Below, in pieces: positions 17,283-23,708 of a stretch of 55,939 bases of DNA. Below the pieces are notes generated by a model, which saw nothing but the letters and a program-made list of their open reading frames with translations, made no database searches and was not told the DNA's origin. Position 1 is the stretch's first letter; each line of letters opens with the position of its first letter. Source of the stretch: Solobacterium sp. (GTDB taxonomy: Bacteria > Bacillota_I > Bacilli_A > Erysipelotrichales > Erysipelotrichaceae); contig JABZMB010000004.1 of assembly GCA_015256455.1 (NCBI GenBank), positions 1 through 55,939 of the forward strand, read 5' to 3'. Position numbers and translations under genes: made by a program.

Positions 17283-18158
17283 TTAATCCTCCGTATCTAT
17301 TTTGTATGACACATTAACAGTCACATTTAATCCAGCGCTCGTTCCGAAACAAGACTGGTCGTTTGAGTCTTTCATATCCCACTCAACAATAAACTTCTTT
17401 TCAATGCTACGAGCTTCAAAGTTTGTAGCTATTTTTATAATTCCTTTTGGCCCAATGTCTGGAATTGGTATTTCCGTTAATTCTGGACGTGGACTATTTT
17501 TATTTATTTCTTTTAATACAAGCTTTCTTCCGCTCCAATATACACTACCTGAATTATGAATCACCCATGTGTGCTGAAATTTCTCATAACAATTCACGTC
17601 GTGTTTTTGATTTCTTTCTTCTACCCAGAAATCATCTCCCGGATACAAAGCTCCTGCTTGTACTGCATGTACATCATTCCCGTTAAACAAAGCTTCATAT
17701 TCTGCAGGAATTTTATTATCGATATCATCAATATTCGCTTCGATGAATCTCTGAAATTGCATAGCTAAAGCTTTGGCTAGAAGCTTCTTATTTTCTTCAA
17801 GAGTTGATGATATTCCAAAATGATTCATGCAATCTCTGACGCAATCATCCTTGAATGCCCCTTCAATATATTGAGCTAATCCATCAATGTTTATCGGATT
17901 GGGAAACTTACTTTTTATTTGTTGTACAGAACGGTCTTTTGCATAGTGCCTCTCATTTTCTAAGGCCTGTGTAGTTCTGTTATTCGGATTACGCGGAAGC
18001 ACAAACGAATCACATCCAGCAGCATTAAAGAATTTAATGATGTAAACGCTCTGATTCATTTGACCATCCAAATATTTATACAAATCCTTCAAAAATTCCT
18101 GACTTTTAATGCTAATCACCTGCCTGTACCTAGTCTTGTACCTACTGTACCTAAGCAC
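17283..18158 (-). CDS. Unrecognised protein with C-terminal Nbr1 FW-like domain
   Basis: First gene of the defence run, up to 291 residues. The N-terminal ~160 residues are largely helical and not recognised (QFQRFIEANIDDID, INIDGLAQYIEGAFKDD). Residues ~170-285 look like the FW (four-tryptophan, Nbr1 central) domain: HTWVIHNSGSVYWSGRKLVL, a PIPDIGPKG turn, then EKKFIVEWDMKD and a final beta strand. FW domains in bacteria are poorly studied and bind peptides or proteins in eukaryotes. The start is uncertain: the GTG at 18158 and a GTG at 18119 both lack a good ribosome site, and three GTACCTA repeats lie between or beside them. Coupling to the HTH and hsdM genes suggests a regulator or accessory factor of the island. 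Confidence 0.75.
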   Translation of the reverse strand: MLRYSRYKTRYRQVISIKSQEFLKDLYKYLDGQMNQSVYIIKFFNAAGCDSFVLPRNPNNRTTQALENERHYAKDRSVQQIKSKFPNPINIDGLAQYIEGAFKDDCVRDCMNHFGISSTLEENKKLLAKALAMQFQRFIEANIDDIDNKIPAEYEALFNGNDVHAVQAGALYPGDDFWVEERNQKHDVNCYEKFQHTWVIHNSGSVYWSGRKLVLKEINKNSPRPELTEIPIPDIGPKGIIKIATNFEARSIEKKFIVEWDMKDSNDQSCFGTSAGLNVTVNVSYKIDTED

Positions 18159-18186
18159 CGCTGGTTATCGTATAGAGCCGTACCTA
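18117..18186 (-). repeat. GTACCTA repeat cluster at head of defence operon
   Basis: Four exact copies of GTACCTA start at 18126, 18138, 18147 and 18180; a near copy (TCTACCTA) lies at 18252-18259 beside the -10 box. They sit in the leader and start region of the first gene of the operon, a layout fitting binding sites for a dimeric or multimeric regulator. Confidence 0.6.
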
Positions 18187-18261
18187 GTCAAAATCGTAAA
18201 TTAATAATGTGATTTGAAATAGTGAGGCGCCGAGTGGTACAAGTATAAAAATCTACCTAAT

Positions 18262-18270
18262 ATTATATCA
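18262..18270 (-). promoter_or_regulatory. Extended -10 promoter of the defence operon
   Basis: The minus strand reads TGATATAAT, an extended -10 with the -10 hexamer at 18262-18267. No good -35 is visible. It is the best promoter upstream of the ten-gene run, giving a leader of about 100 bases that contains the GTACCTA repeats. Confidence 0.5.
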
Positions 18271-18379
18271 CGAAAATTCGCAAAAATAAATCTTACGGGG
18301 TATTTCAGAATATTAATACTTATAAATCCACTTTAAAACACTTTAGCAATTCACAAATTAACAGAAAGTGGTGATTCAA

Positions 18380-18571
18380 ATGAATTATTCAGAACGAATG
18401 ATGTGGGAATCCAACATCGAGAATGCCGCTTCAAGAGTGGCATCTGGGTATGGTTCCGATGTTATTAATTCAGTCTTCGCAAGATATGAAGCTACTGGAT
18501 TGAACAACTTAGCTTCCTGCTACTACAGCGAAGTCTTCGCAGATTTAGAGCAGATAGTTAACGACAACTAA
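18380..18571 (+). CDS. Small conserved protein of integrative elements
   Basis: A 63-residue acidic protein (MNYSERMMWESNIENAAS...), first plus-strand gene of the decayed element and divergent from the defence operon. It resembles, from memory, a small hypothetical protein found at the start of regulatory blocks in Firmicutes integrative elements; no function is known. An AGTGGTGA purine run lies six bases before the ATG, which is preferred over GTG codons upstream. Confidence 0.65.
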   Translation: MNYSERMMWESNIENAASRVASGYGSDVINSVFARYEATGLNNLASCYYSEVFADLEQIVNDN

Positions 18572-18697
18572 ATGAATAACCGTCCCAGACAAGACGTTAA
18601 ACTGGCTGACCCAACTATCAATTTATCATCTTCGTGGCCACGTGGTGTGTTTGCAGTTGATAGAAAGGTCTCACAAGTAAATACAGTGCCAGCTTAG
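18572..18697 (+). CDS. Possible small protein, 41 residues
   Basis: An open frame begins at an ATG immediately after the TAA of the preceding gene (TAAATG) and encodes MNNRPRQDVKLADPTINLSS... to a TAG at 18695. No separate ribosome binding site is visible, so translation would rely on stop-start coupling. It may be no more than leader sequence before the sigma-like gene. Confidence 0.3.
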   Translation: MNNRPRQDVKLADPTINLSSSWPRGVFAVDRKVSQVNTVPA

Positions 18698-18716
18698 CAA
18701 ACGAGCTGGTCACCAG
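18689..18716 (+). other. Alternative hairpins upstream of sigma-like gene
   Basis: CCAGCT (18689-18694) can pair with AGCTGG (18704-18709), while the overlapping palindrome CTGGTCACCAG (18706-18716) can fold on its own. The two are mutually exclusive. There is no T run, so it is not a normal terminator. Confidence 0.35.
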
Positions 18717-18752
18717 TTAAAAAGTGGAGTAATCCGCATGAGGTGACCAACT

Positions 18753-18896
18753 ATGAACATTAATACTGGCAGCCATGATTTTGTACTCCGCTTGGAAATT
18801 CAATTCAACGGAGGTAAAAGACATGGCAAACAAAGACAATCAGAGTCAAAAATTTATCTACATTCGTTCACTCAAGGAGAAGGTTCCTTGTACTGA
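18753..18896 (+). CDS. Possible leader ORF overlapping sigma-like gene
   Basis: A 47-codon frame starts at an ATG eight bases after GAGGTG and runs in another frame into the sigma-like gene, ending at a TGA at 18894. The good ribosome site suggests that it is translated, perhaps to couple or regulate the overlapping gene. The peptide (MNINTGSHDFVLRLEIQF...) matches nothing recognised. Confidence 0.3.
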   Translation: MNINTGSHDFVLRLEIQFNGGKRHGKQRQSESKIYLHSFTQGEGSLY

Positions 18897-19332
18897 ACAG
18901 CAATTTCAGGAATTCTATCGTGAAGCAACTCGTATCCGTAAAAAGGAACAGTACTACCATCGCTGTAAGTGCCCTAAGCAGTTTATCTGGGCCTGTGATA
19001 GTGATTGTGAAAATTGTGAATATCATTTAGGTTATGAACCTCTTTCACTTGATGCTCCTAACACAGAGGATGGCAGTACACTTCTTGAATCAGAAGAACT
19101 TGCTGCTCCTGAATTAATGGAAAAACTCATCAGCGACAGAATCTTATTGGAACAACTCTTCCAGCGCTTAAGAGAGCTTGACCCAGATGCAGACAAGATT
19201 ATCGAATACTGGAAAGACGACTGTTCCATCTCCGATAGAGAGATTGCTAAACGCTTAGGGCGTAAACAGCGTACCTTTGCAGACCAGATGAAAAAAATCA
19301 GAAGTGAACTTCGTAAGGTTCGTGGCTACTAA
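18823..19332 (+). CDS. Sigma-70 region 4-like regulator of an integrative element
   Basis: A 169-residue protein with a Cys-rich middle (CKCPKQFIWACDSDCENC, a possible metal site) and a C-terminal helix-turn-helix resembling sigma region 4 (SDREIAKRLGRKQRTFADQMKKI). Such small sigma-like proteins are common in Firmicutes prophages and conjugative elements, where they control late or transfer genes. The ATG at 18823 has GGAGG nearby; an earlier in-frame start has none. It is intact, unlike several of its neighbours. Confidence 0.75.
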   Translation: MANKDNQSQKFIYIRSLKEKVPCTEQQFQEFYREATRIRKKEQYYHRCKCPKQFIWACDSDCENCEYHLGYEPLSLDAPNTEDGSTLLESEELAAPELMEKLISDRILLEQLFQRLRELDPDADKIIEYWKDDCSISDREIAKRLGRKQRTFADQMKKIRSELRKVRGY

Positions 19333-19496
19333 TATATAAGTAGCAATCCGTCTCTCTAACCGTCCATCAAAAGATAATCAGAGGGATTTTAACTTTTTTA
19401 AATTTCTCCGCTCAAAGCGTCGTCCTCTCTCCAGTGGGAAAGTGTAAGGTGCGAAATAACAAGCCTTGCAACTAACGAAGATTGGAGGTGACGACA

Positions 19497-19625
19497 ATGA
19501 GAGAACCCTACTTTGATCCAGGTGGTACCGACGCAGAAGTCATTACAGTTCTAAATGCAATCGGTCAGGTATCAGCACGAATGGCGAGAACCATAACAAT
19601 CCCCACAAAGCAAAGACAATCTTAG
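19497..19625 (+). CDS. Tiny conserved-looking protein, 42 residues
   Basis: A short gene with a strong TTGGAGGTG ribosome site: MREPYFDPGGTDAEVITVLN... ending ...KQRQS. It lies between the sigma-like and 107-residue genes, in a block of small element genes with similar strong ribosome sites. Function is unknown. The 164 bases before it (19333-19496) hold no gene that I can see. Confidence 0.55.
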   Translation: MREPYFDPGGTDAEVITVLNAIGQVSARMARTITIPTKQRQS

Positions 19626-19640
19626 AAAGGAGAAATTCAC

Positions 19641-19964
19641 ATGAGCAAAATGAGCGAAATGGCTATGACTATCGAAGAGTTACGCAGTGCAGCCGCTGCC
19701 ATTAATGAAGCAGTCAACTGGTTAGCTGCACAGTTTAGCTCTGACAATGACGCTTCTCAGGTAGCTGAAACAAAACCTGAAAAGAAATCGGAACTTACTC
19801 TTGAAGAGGTACGAGCTGTTTTAGCAGAAAAGTCTCGTGCAGGGCATACAGCTGCTATCCGTACTTTACTTCAGAAATCTGGATCTAAGAAGTTATCCGG
19901 TGTTGACCCTAAACACTATGAGGCCTTGTTAAAGGATACGGAGGAACTGGATGATGGCAAGTAA
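19641..19964 (+). CDS. Phage/element hypothetical protein (Rrp5-like annotation group)
   Basis: A 107-residue protein with a helical N-terminus (TIEELRSAAAAINEAVNWLA) and a C-terminal helical domain (LTLEEVRAVLAEKSRAGHTAAIRTLL...) recalling phage proteins often labelled rRNA biogenesis Rrp5-like. These usually stand directly before DUF2800 and DUF2815 recombination genes in prophages and integrative elements, which is also the case here. An AGAAAGGAGA site precedes the ATG. It overlaps the next gene by 14 bases. Confidence 0.65.
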   Translation: MSKMSEMAMTIEELRSAAAAINEAVNWLAAQFSSDNDASQVAETKPEKKSELTLEEVRAVLAEKSRAGHTAAIRTLLQKSGSKKLSGVDPKHYEALLKDTEELDDGK

Positions 19965-20343
19965 AGCATATTCGGTATTATCCGCTTCAGTATCACATCG
20001 CTGTCTTCACTGTCCGCCTTCAGCAAGGTTATGTGAAACCTATGAGGACAAAGTCAGTGATTATGCTGCTTATGCAAATGCATACTTCATTAACGCCAAT
20101 CCTACATCTGCACCGGGTATCGTAGATGCAGACCACAATCCTATCCTTACTCGCTCTGAAGTTTACTCTGGTGTCTATGGACATGCCAGTATCAGCTTCT
20201 ATGCATTTAACAGCTCTGGTAATAAGGGAATCGCCTGTGGTCTTAATAACTTACAGAAGATTCGCGATGGTGAACCTCTTGGTGGTAAAGCAAGTGTTAA
20301 GTCTGATTTCGCATCTGATGAAGATGACGATTTCCTCGATTAA
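19951..20343 (+). pseudogene. DUF2800::DUF2815 fusion left by an internal deletion
   Basis: The 130-residue product reads as two unrelated phage proteins joined in frame. Residues 1-40 (AYSVLSASVSHRCLHCPPSA...) match the start of DUF2800, a phage exonuclease-like family. Residues from about 41 (YANAYFINANPTSAPG... to the acidic DEDDDFLD tail) match the C-terminal half of DUF2815, the phage single-strand-binding-like family. In intact elements these are neighbouring genes of about 370 and 190 residues, so roughly 1.4 kb seems to have been lost. The junction lies near repeated TTATGC. The product is unlikely to keep either function. Confidence 0.7.
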
Positions 20344-20357
20344 TGGAGGTGCCGACT

Positions 20358-20570
20358 ATGGAAATAATTGAAGCAATTCTTATCATTATTCTTCTTACTA
20401 TCTGGCTTGTATTTAGTGTGGTATTCCTTATCACTGCTATCCAGAACTTCATAAACGACCGCAAGCGTGAAGCTGACAAGGACAAACGTGACCTTGAATA
20501 TCACAAAGCTCACATGAAGAAATACAGTCATCTCCAGGACTATGAAAACGAGGTGACAATCAATGGATAA
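20358..20570 (+). CDS. Small single-pass membrane protein, 70 residues
   Basis: One strongly hydrophobic segment near the N-terminus (AILIIILLTIWLVFSVVFLIT), then a charged tail rich in Lys, Arg and Asp. The ATG at 20358 has GGAGG eight bases upstream and is preferred over an in-frame ATG at 20343 that precedes the ribosome site. Function is unknown; small membrane proteins are common in this type of element. Confidence 0.6.
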   Translation: MEIIEAILIIILLTIWLVFSVVFLITAIQNFINDRKREADKDKRDLEYHKAHMKKYSHLQDYENEVTING

Positions 20571-20742
20571 CATGATTAATATCGCAAACCAGATTATTGT
20601 TTACTCAGTCTGCTACACACTTATCTTTGCGGTCTATGGATATGTGTTCTACCACGTATTCAAGTTCATTGCACAGATTATAATCTATGCATATAAGAAG
20701 CTTGCAGCTAACTGGCAAAAATGGCGCTCTGGTAAGAACTAA
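20563..20742 (+). CDS. Small membrane protein, 59 residues
   Basis: Encodes MDNMINIANQIIVYSVCYTL... with a hydrophobic segment over most of residues 8-45 and a basic C-terminus (KLAANWQKWRSGKN). GAGGTG stands seven bases before the ATG, and the gene overlaps the end of the previous one. It is probably a pair with it; function unknown. Confidence 0.55.
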   Translation: MDNMINIANQIIVYSVCYTLIFAVYGYVFYHVFKFIAQIIIYAYKKLAANWQKWRSGKN

Positions 20743-20809
20743 TAACATAAACAGGCGGCAGGAAGGAAAACAACCTCTCTGCCGCTTGTGTTATGGAAAG
20801 GACAAACTA

Positions 20810-21022
20810 ATGAAAACATTAAGTATAGATATTGAAACTTACAGTGATGTACAGCTTCCAAAGACTGGTGTATATTGTTACTGCGAGTCTCCAAATTTTG
20901 AAATATCACTCTTCGCCTACAGCATTGATAGTCAGCCGGTCCAGGTTATTGATGTTGTCTGTGGTGAAACTATACCAGAAGAAATAAGCATAGACGCACA
21001 AATGCCTCACTACTGGTTTTGA
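20810..21022 (+). pseudogene. N-terminal fragment of element-encoded DNA polymerase A
   Basis: The 70-residue product begins MKTLSIDIETYSDVQL, the exonuclease I motif (D-x-E) of the family A polymerases carried by phages and integrative elements, and continues through ...VIDVVCGETIPEE. It then diverges and stops inside a terminator hairpin. The full protein is about 650 residues, so about 90% has been deleted. A GGAAAGGA site precedes the ATG. Confidence 0.7.
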
Positions 21023-21043
21023 AGCCAGCTGTGAGGCATTTTT
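21001..21043 (+). terminator. Rho-independent terminator at deletion junction
   Basis: ATGCCTCAC (21003-21011 region) pairs with GTGAGGCAT (from 21031), enclosing an inner CTGG/CCAG stem, followed by TTTTTA. It contains the end of the truncated polymerase frame, so this terminator was probably brought next to it by the deletion. Confidence 0.75.
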
Positions 21044-21044
21044 A

Positions 21045-21302
21045 CTATTTCTTCTTTAAGAACTTTGCAATTTCATCAATGAGTTCAGGGTGCCATGCAT
21101 CGGAATCCAATACACCTTTATGCCACACCGAAAACTTAGCACCTGCATCAGTTGTACCTCAGCCATTACCGTAATAAATCAACAATTCCATTTTTTCCAT
21201 GATTTTATTCAGGGCATTAACACTTTTAACGTCTAACCCCCTATCCTGCAACTGCTTAACGATTTCTCTTTTATACAAATCACCTTTGAAATTGTAAGAC
21301 AT
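21045..21302 (-). pseudogene. Small element gene interrupted by an in-frame TGA
   Basis: From an ATG at 21302 with a good GAGGTG site the frame encodes MSYNFKGDLYKREIVKQL... for 47 codons, meets a TGA at 21159-21161, then continues in the same frame (GTTDAGAKFSVWHKG...) to a TAG at 21045. The sense on both sides is protein-like, so one nonsense change (a TGG to TGA would suffice) has split the gene. The function of the original ~85-residue protein is not recognised. Confidence 0.6.
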
Positions 21303-21336
21303 GATTCACCTCTTCATTTCGTTATAAAAATCAGGT

Positions 21337-21468
21337 TTACTCGTTATCGTTCTGAGCAGATGCTGTCAATTCCATCATCTTCCGTGCATATGTATCACCG
21401 TCGATTTCTTCATTGGCATATTGCTGCATAAGCTCATCAATCTGTTCTTTCAATTCTTCTTTTGTCAT
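21337..21468 (-). CDS. Small acidic protein, 43 residues
   Basis: Encodes MTKEELKEQIDELMQQYANE..., all helix-forming, with a strong GGAGGG site upstream. It is intact while its neighbours on the same strand are broken. Function unknown. Confidence 0.55.
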   Translation of the reverse strand: MTKEELKEQIDELMQQYANEEIDGDTYARKMMELTASAQNDNE

Positions 21469-21485
21469 CTTTATACCCTCCTCAA

Positions 21486-21668
21486 TTAATCATTGTAGTT
21501 TCTAAAATCTTCTTCTGATTCATATATATCATCAGAGGAAATACTATTTTTATGACCGCACTCTGTACACTTCCATACATAATGATGGTCGTCAAATCCC
21601 GGCTGGTCATTTAAATAAGCATTGCAACGGTCGCAATACCAATCAATTCCCGGAAATCTTTCACTCAT
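21486..21668 (-). CDS. Zinc-ribbon protein of integrative elements, 60 residues
   Basis: Two Cys-x2-Cys knuckles (WYCDRCNAY and WKCTECGHK) form a zinc ribbon. Proteins of this sort, sometimes annotated Sec23/Sec24 zinc-finger-like, are frequent in Firmicutes integrative elements. The ATG at 21668 has AGGAGGTG upstream and starts MSERFPGIDWY, which fits better than an in-frame start 21 bases earlier. It overlaps the preceding gene's end by eight bases. Confidence 0.7.
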   Translation of the reverse strand: MSERFPGIDWYCDRCNAYLNDQPGFDDHHYVWKCTECGHKNSISSDDIYESEEDFRNYND

Positions 21669-21978
21669 CTTCGTCACCTCCTTCTTCATCTAGATGTGCT
21701 GCATCGTATTCTTTGATACCTTTTATGAGTTCTTCCTTTGCTATTTCAATCTCCAGATTGTTTGTCTTTATAGACTTGAAATAGTCTACAATCTTAATTG
21801 TCGCAGCCGTAAGTAATGATGCGCCAACTGCTGCAACACCAATCCAAGGAAGCATCTCCATTTTTCCAGCTTCTTTACTTGCTCGTTCAAGCATTTCTAC
21901 GTTTTTTTCAGGGCCACCTGCTGCTTTTGCTGCTTTAGATAATTCTGCATAGTCCTAATTTTTTGTAATTGTATCCAT
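21661..21978 (-). pseudogene. Element membrane protein broken by an early TAG
   Basis: The original start appears to be an ATG at 21978 with a GAGGAGG-type site upstream (MDTITKN), but a TAG at 21955-21957 stops it at codon 8. The same frame then continues without interruption: DYAELSKAAKAAGGPEKNVEMLERASK..., a hydrophobic segment (MLPWIGVAAVGASLLTAATI), and an acidic tail, ending at 21661. The internal ATG at 21894 has no ribosome site. It is most simply a recent nonsense mutation. Confidence 0.6.
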
Positions 21979-21979
21979 C

Positions 21980-22235
21980 CTAATCCTCAACCTCCTCATA
22001 ACAACTATAGCCTCCAAAAACAGCTATAGCGTTAGCGATAAACTTGCAACTTTCCTTGCCATATTCCTTCTCTTTCATCCCAGCAACATCTAATTCACTG
22101 CCTGCTTTAATGCCAACGGTTGAGTTGCCGGATTAGACAACATCTAAATCACTCACTCAAATTTAGTTCGCACCCTAGATAACATCTATCCTAGTGCCAC
22201 AACCCACGACATCTAAATCACAGCCTAAACCCTCT
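21980..22235 (-). pseudogene. Decayed coding remnant with repeated LDV segments
   Basis: One minus-strand frame reads as protein-like sequence broken by several stops: CDLDVVGCGTRIDVI, VSDLDVV, SGNSTVGIKAGSELDVAG, then an uninterrupted end MKEKEYGKESCKF... to a TAG at 21980. The same 14-base motif (AACATCTAAATCAC on the plus strand) recurs at 22085, 22139, 22181 and 22209 with a few changes. It looks like the eroded end of a protein with short internal repeats. The last 32 codons could be a small gene, but no ribosome site is visible. Bases 22236-22336 hold nothing that I can identify. Confidence 0.4.
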
Positions 22236-22336
22236 GACCGTTTTTACAGTAGATATGTTTCAATATAAGAAATACGGACTATCATGAGCTATTGCCTAAT
22301 CTCAAAAAAGCCTTTAAATATGCTACTTTTCGCTAT

Positions 22337-23671
22337 TTATTTCTCTTTCCTAGACATCAAACACACCGTCTCGATATGCACAGTTTGTGGAAATAGGTCC
22401 ACTGGCTGTACTAGTTCTAGTTTGTAGCCATTATCACTGAGTATCTTTACATCACGTGCCAGTGTTGCTGGGTCACAGGATACATAAACTAAACGTTTTG
22501 GTGCGATAGTTACGATAGCGTCTATCGTATCTTTTGAACATCCTTTGCGTGGTGGATCAATAATCATCGCATCTGCTTGTATCTTTGCGTCAATGATATG
22601 TTTTGTGCCTTCGGAGGCATCCGCATTGATGAATTTAATGTTTGTTACATTGTTATTTTCTGCATTGGTATTCGCATCACGGATTGCATCTGCGACAATC
22701 TCAATGCCATATACTTGCTGAGCTTGTTTTGCGGCGATGATACCCATCGTACCGGTACCACAATACAGGTCAATGAGCGTTTCATTACCTGTCAATCCTG
22801 CAAGTTCAATTGCTTTAGAATAAAGTTCTCGTGTTGCGTATGGGTTAATCTGATAGAACGATCTTGCACTGATTCTAAATGTACAGCCAAGTAACTCTTC
22901 TTCGATGTAATGTCTTCCAGCCAGTAAGATTTCTTCACCATCAAGAATGACATTATCCTCGCGTTTATTAACAATAGCGACAAGGCTCTTAATTTGTGGG
23001 TAGTTTTCTAGAACGTCTTTGATTAAGATATCACTGTTGTGGAATGGATAGTTTCTTACCACAAGTGCAACCATCACTTCCCCTGTGTTATGTGCATGCT
23101 TGATTAATACATGTCGCATATCTTTTCCACATGCAAGCATGTCGAATTGTTTACGGAAGTAATTGGTTAGTTCGTTTGATAAATCCGTTTGTACATGGCA
23201 CACATCATATTGCACAATATGATTGGAATGTGGAGCATAGAAACCCATTTCAACCTTACTGTCATTGAATTGAACTGGTATCTGTACTTTATTACGATAA
23301 TTCCAATGTGGTTCTACTTTGATAATTGGTTGTATTTCGACATCCATGCCTGCAATCTTATGGAAACAGTCTTTCACTTTGTTTTCTTTGAACGTATTTT
23401 GTTCGATACTATCCATATGCTGTAGTTGGCAACCACCGCATTGTTTATATACAGAACAGATTGGATCGATTCGATGAATAGATGGTTTTAGGATTTTGAT
23501 AATACGACCGTAACCATAGTTCTTCTTCATCTTTGTGATGCCAATCTCTGCTTCTTCTCCATTTAGAAGACCTGGCACAAAAATGACGATACCGTTAATA
23601 CGGGTAACGCCTGCACCATCTTCTGAATAACCTGTCGCTGTTGCGATATATCTCTCGTTCTTTTCCATCAT
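22337..23671 (-). CDS. rlmD: 23S rRNA (uracil-5-)-methyltransferase RlmD/RumA family
   Basis: Methylates a uridine of 23S rRNA (U1939 in E. coli RlmD; Gram-positive relatives such as RlmCD may treat more than one site). The 444-residue protein has an N-terminal TRAM domain (GAGVTRINGIVIFVPGLLNGE), iron-sulfur cluster cysteines (CSVYKQCGGCQ), SAM-binding motif LIDLYCGTGTMG, IDPPRKGCS, and the catalytic cysteine in VYVSCDPATLARD. All motifs are intact. Its 3' end faces the decayed element; rumA 3' ends are known insertion targets for integrative elements. Confidence 0.95.
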   Translation of the reverse strand: MMEKNERYIATATGYSEDGAGVTRINGIVIFVPGLLNGEEAEIGITKMKKNYGYGRIIKILKPSIHRIDPICSVYKQCGGCQLQHMDSIEQNTFKENKVKDCFHKIAGMDVEIQPIIKVEPHWNYRNKVQIPVQFNDSKVEMGFYAPHSNHIVQYDVCHVQTDLSNELTNYFRKQFDMLACGKDMRHVLIKHAHNTGEVMVALVVRNYPFHNSDILIKDVLENYPQIKSLVAIVNKREDNVILDGEEILLAGRHYIEEELLGCTFRISARSFYQINPYATRELYSKAIELAGLTGNETLIDLYCGTGTMGIIAAKQAQQVYGIEIVADAIRDANTNAENNNVTNIKFINADASEGTKHIIDAKIQADAMIIDPPRKGCSKDTIDAIVTIAPKRLVYVSCDPATLARDVKILSDNGYKLELVQPVDLFPQTVHIETVCLMSRKEK

Positions 23672-23685
23672 CGTTTATATTCTAA

Positions 23686-23708
23686 AAAAGGGATATGTTG
23701 TATCCCTT
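23686..23708 (-). terminator. Terminator after the anchored repeat-tail protein
   Basis: AAGGGATA and TATCCCTT (arms 23688-23695 and 23701-23708) with a five-base loop, followed by TTTT on the minus strand. It overlaps the stop codon of the upstream gene and closes the pcrA-ligA-gatCAB run. Confidence 0.8.

Noticed and set aside
18706..18716. CTGGTCACCAG palindrome as a terminator
   Set aside because: No T run follows on either strand; kept only as part of alternative hairpins.
21159..21161. In-frame TGA as selenocysteine or recoded tryptophan
   Set aside because: No SECIS-like hairpin directly follows, the conserved genes in the window use TGG for Trp, and neighbouring genes are decaying by other stops as well.
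22085..22222. Repeats considered as a CRISPR array
   Set aside because: Only four 14-base copies with mismatches, uneven spacing (54, 42 and 28 bases), no cas genes, and all in one decayed reading frame.
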